From the NCBI RefSeq assembly GCF_004339545.1, contig NZ_SMGD01000015.1, forward strand, positions 192,859 through 256,858: 64,000 bases of DNA. Reading direction: 5' to 3'. The translations under genes and the position numbers were made by a program. Origin of the DNA: Celerinatantimonas diazotrophica (GTDB taxonomy: Bacteria > Pseudomonadota > Gammaproteobacteria > Enterobacterales > Celerinatantimonadaceae). The notes under the pieces were generated by a model. It had not been told where the DNA came from. It saw only the letters and a list, made by a program, of their open reading frames with translations, and did not search any database. Positions 63,461 to 64,000 of the stretch are shown here, piece after piece. Each line of letters opens with the position of its first letter. Position 1 is the stretch's first letter.

Positions 63461-64000
63461 TTAGCTGTGGTGAATCTCACGAGGAAAATCTTCATCGCTG
63501 CGTAATGTTAATACTTCTACACCATCTTCAGTAACTAATAAAGTGTGTTCCCACTGAGCCGAAGGTTGACCATCTTTCGTGGTTGCTGTCCAACCATCTT
63601 TCTTATTAACTTTACATTTATAAGTTCCGGCATTAAGCATTGGTTCAATTGTGAACGTCATGCCAGCTTTGAGGGGCATTCCTGAGCCTGGCATCCCATA
63701 GTGAAGTACCTGTGGTTCTTCATGAAACCCTTCGCCGATGCCATGACCGCAAAAATCACGAACGACAGAATATCCCTGTGGTTCGGCTACCTGTTGGCAG
63801 GCCGCGCCTATATCGCCTAAAGTGGCGCCTGGACGGACCAATCTTATGGCTGCATAGAGTGCTTCTTGCGCCGTCTTACAGAGTTTACGTTTTAGTGGTG
63901 TAGTTTCACCCACAATGAACATTGCGGAGCTGTCTCCGTGATAGTTATCTTTAATCACAGTCACATCAATATTTAAGATATCGCCTTCACGCAACTTTTT
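63461..64000 (-). CDS. map: Methionine aminopeptidase type I (5' end beyond the window)
   Basis: Map removes the initiator methionine. The frame is open to the window edge, so the N-terminal part is missing. All five metal ligands are present in the visible part: Asp in NIDVT, Asp in HGDSS, His in CGHGIGEGFHEEPQ, Glu in TIEPM and Glu in QWEHT. The gene leads the map-glnD-dapD set; an rpsB-tsf pair would be expected outside the window in E. coli-like genomes. Confidence 0.95.
   Translation of the reverse strand, partial: KKLREGDILNIDVTVIKDNYHGDSSAMFIVGETTPLKRKLCKTAQEALYAAIRLVRPGATLGDIGAACQQVAEPQGYSVVRDFCGHGIGEGFHEEPQVLHYGMPGSGMPLKAGMTFTIEPMLNAGTYKCKVNKKDGWTATTKDGQPSAQWEHTLLVTEDGVEVLTLRSDEDFPREIHHS

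Noticed and set aside
1-64000. tRNA, rRNA, CRISPR array, prophage or intact insertion sequence
   Set aside because: None was found by eye on either strand; intergenic regions were read for cloverleaf, direct-repeat and terminal-repeat patterns without success.

Overview
The window is a stretch of a gammaproteobacterial chromosome with almost no accessory DNA. Gene order matches the enterobacterial/Vibrio/Aeromonas/Alteromonas-type core in several blocks: raiA-pheL-pheA, mltC-yggX-mutY, rdgB-hemW, yggS-proC-yggT, gcvB/gcvA-ygdD-rlmM, ppnN-xni, queF/syd, yqcC-truC and map-glnD-dapD. Proteins such as DUF2310, DUF3301, DUF3549, DUF3461, the small CinA-linked zinc ribbon, NAD-type isocitrate dehydrogenase and a 345-residue DapD fit a marine or aquatic member of the Vibrionales/Alteromonadales/Aeromonadales neighbourhood. 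I cannot name the genus from sequence alone. No tRNA, rRNA, CRISPR, intact insertion sequence or prophage was seen.

Layout. 0.2-1.7 kb: ffh. 1.7-8 kb: an aromatic amino acid block on the minus strand with raiA, a Phe-rich leader peptide and attenuator, pheA fused to a DAHP-synthase-like domain, an Lrp-type regulator, tyrB and a phenylpyruvate/indolepyruvate decarboxylase. 8-12.5 kb: a GGDEF-EAL protein and slt. 12.5-22.7 kb: pdxH; yeeZ-ltaE-yciA; cinA with a zinc ribbon; mltC-yggX-mutY; a divergent decR/cyuA cysteine-degradation pair; trmB. 22.7-36.2 kb (minus): hemW-rdgB, malic enzyme, a three-gene signalling cluster (response regulator, histidine kinase, 1624-residue CheB-CheR-PAS-GGDEF-EAL protein), then yggT-proC-yggS. 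36.4-42.3 kb: yaaA, a Fe-S uracil-DNA glycosylase-like gene, cfa, an O-antigen-ligase-like membrane protein and a YhcH-family gene, with two long gene-free gaps. 42.4-49.1 kb: GcvB small RNA divergent from gcvA, an alpha/beta hydrolase, ygdD, rlmM, NAD-IDH, xni, ppnN. 49.3-57.2 kb: a diguanylate cyclase, a TPR protein with a degenerate GGDEF-like tail, queF, syd and a four-gene set of conserved uncharacterised proteins. 58-64 kb: yqcC-truC, DUF3461, dapD, glnD and the 3' part of map.

The most interesting points are: (1) the PheA fusion, whose C-terminal type I-beta DAHP-synthase domain has lost all four expected metal ligands and looks like a pseudo-enzyme regulatory module under Phe attenuation; (2) an unlabelled GcvB sRNA with its own promoter and terminator upstream of gcvA; (3) a decarboxylase placed behind a strong tyrB terminator; (4) the CheB-CheR-c-di-GMP/histidine kinase/response regulator cluster inserted into an otherwise conserved ygg block; (5) two gene-free stretches with possible remnants of small repeats or mobile DNA. 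At least five proteins have GGDEF/EAL or related signalling domains, so c-di-GMP signalling is heavily represented.
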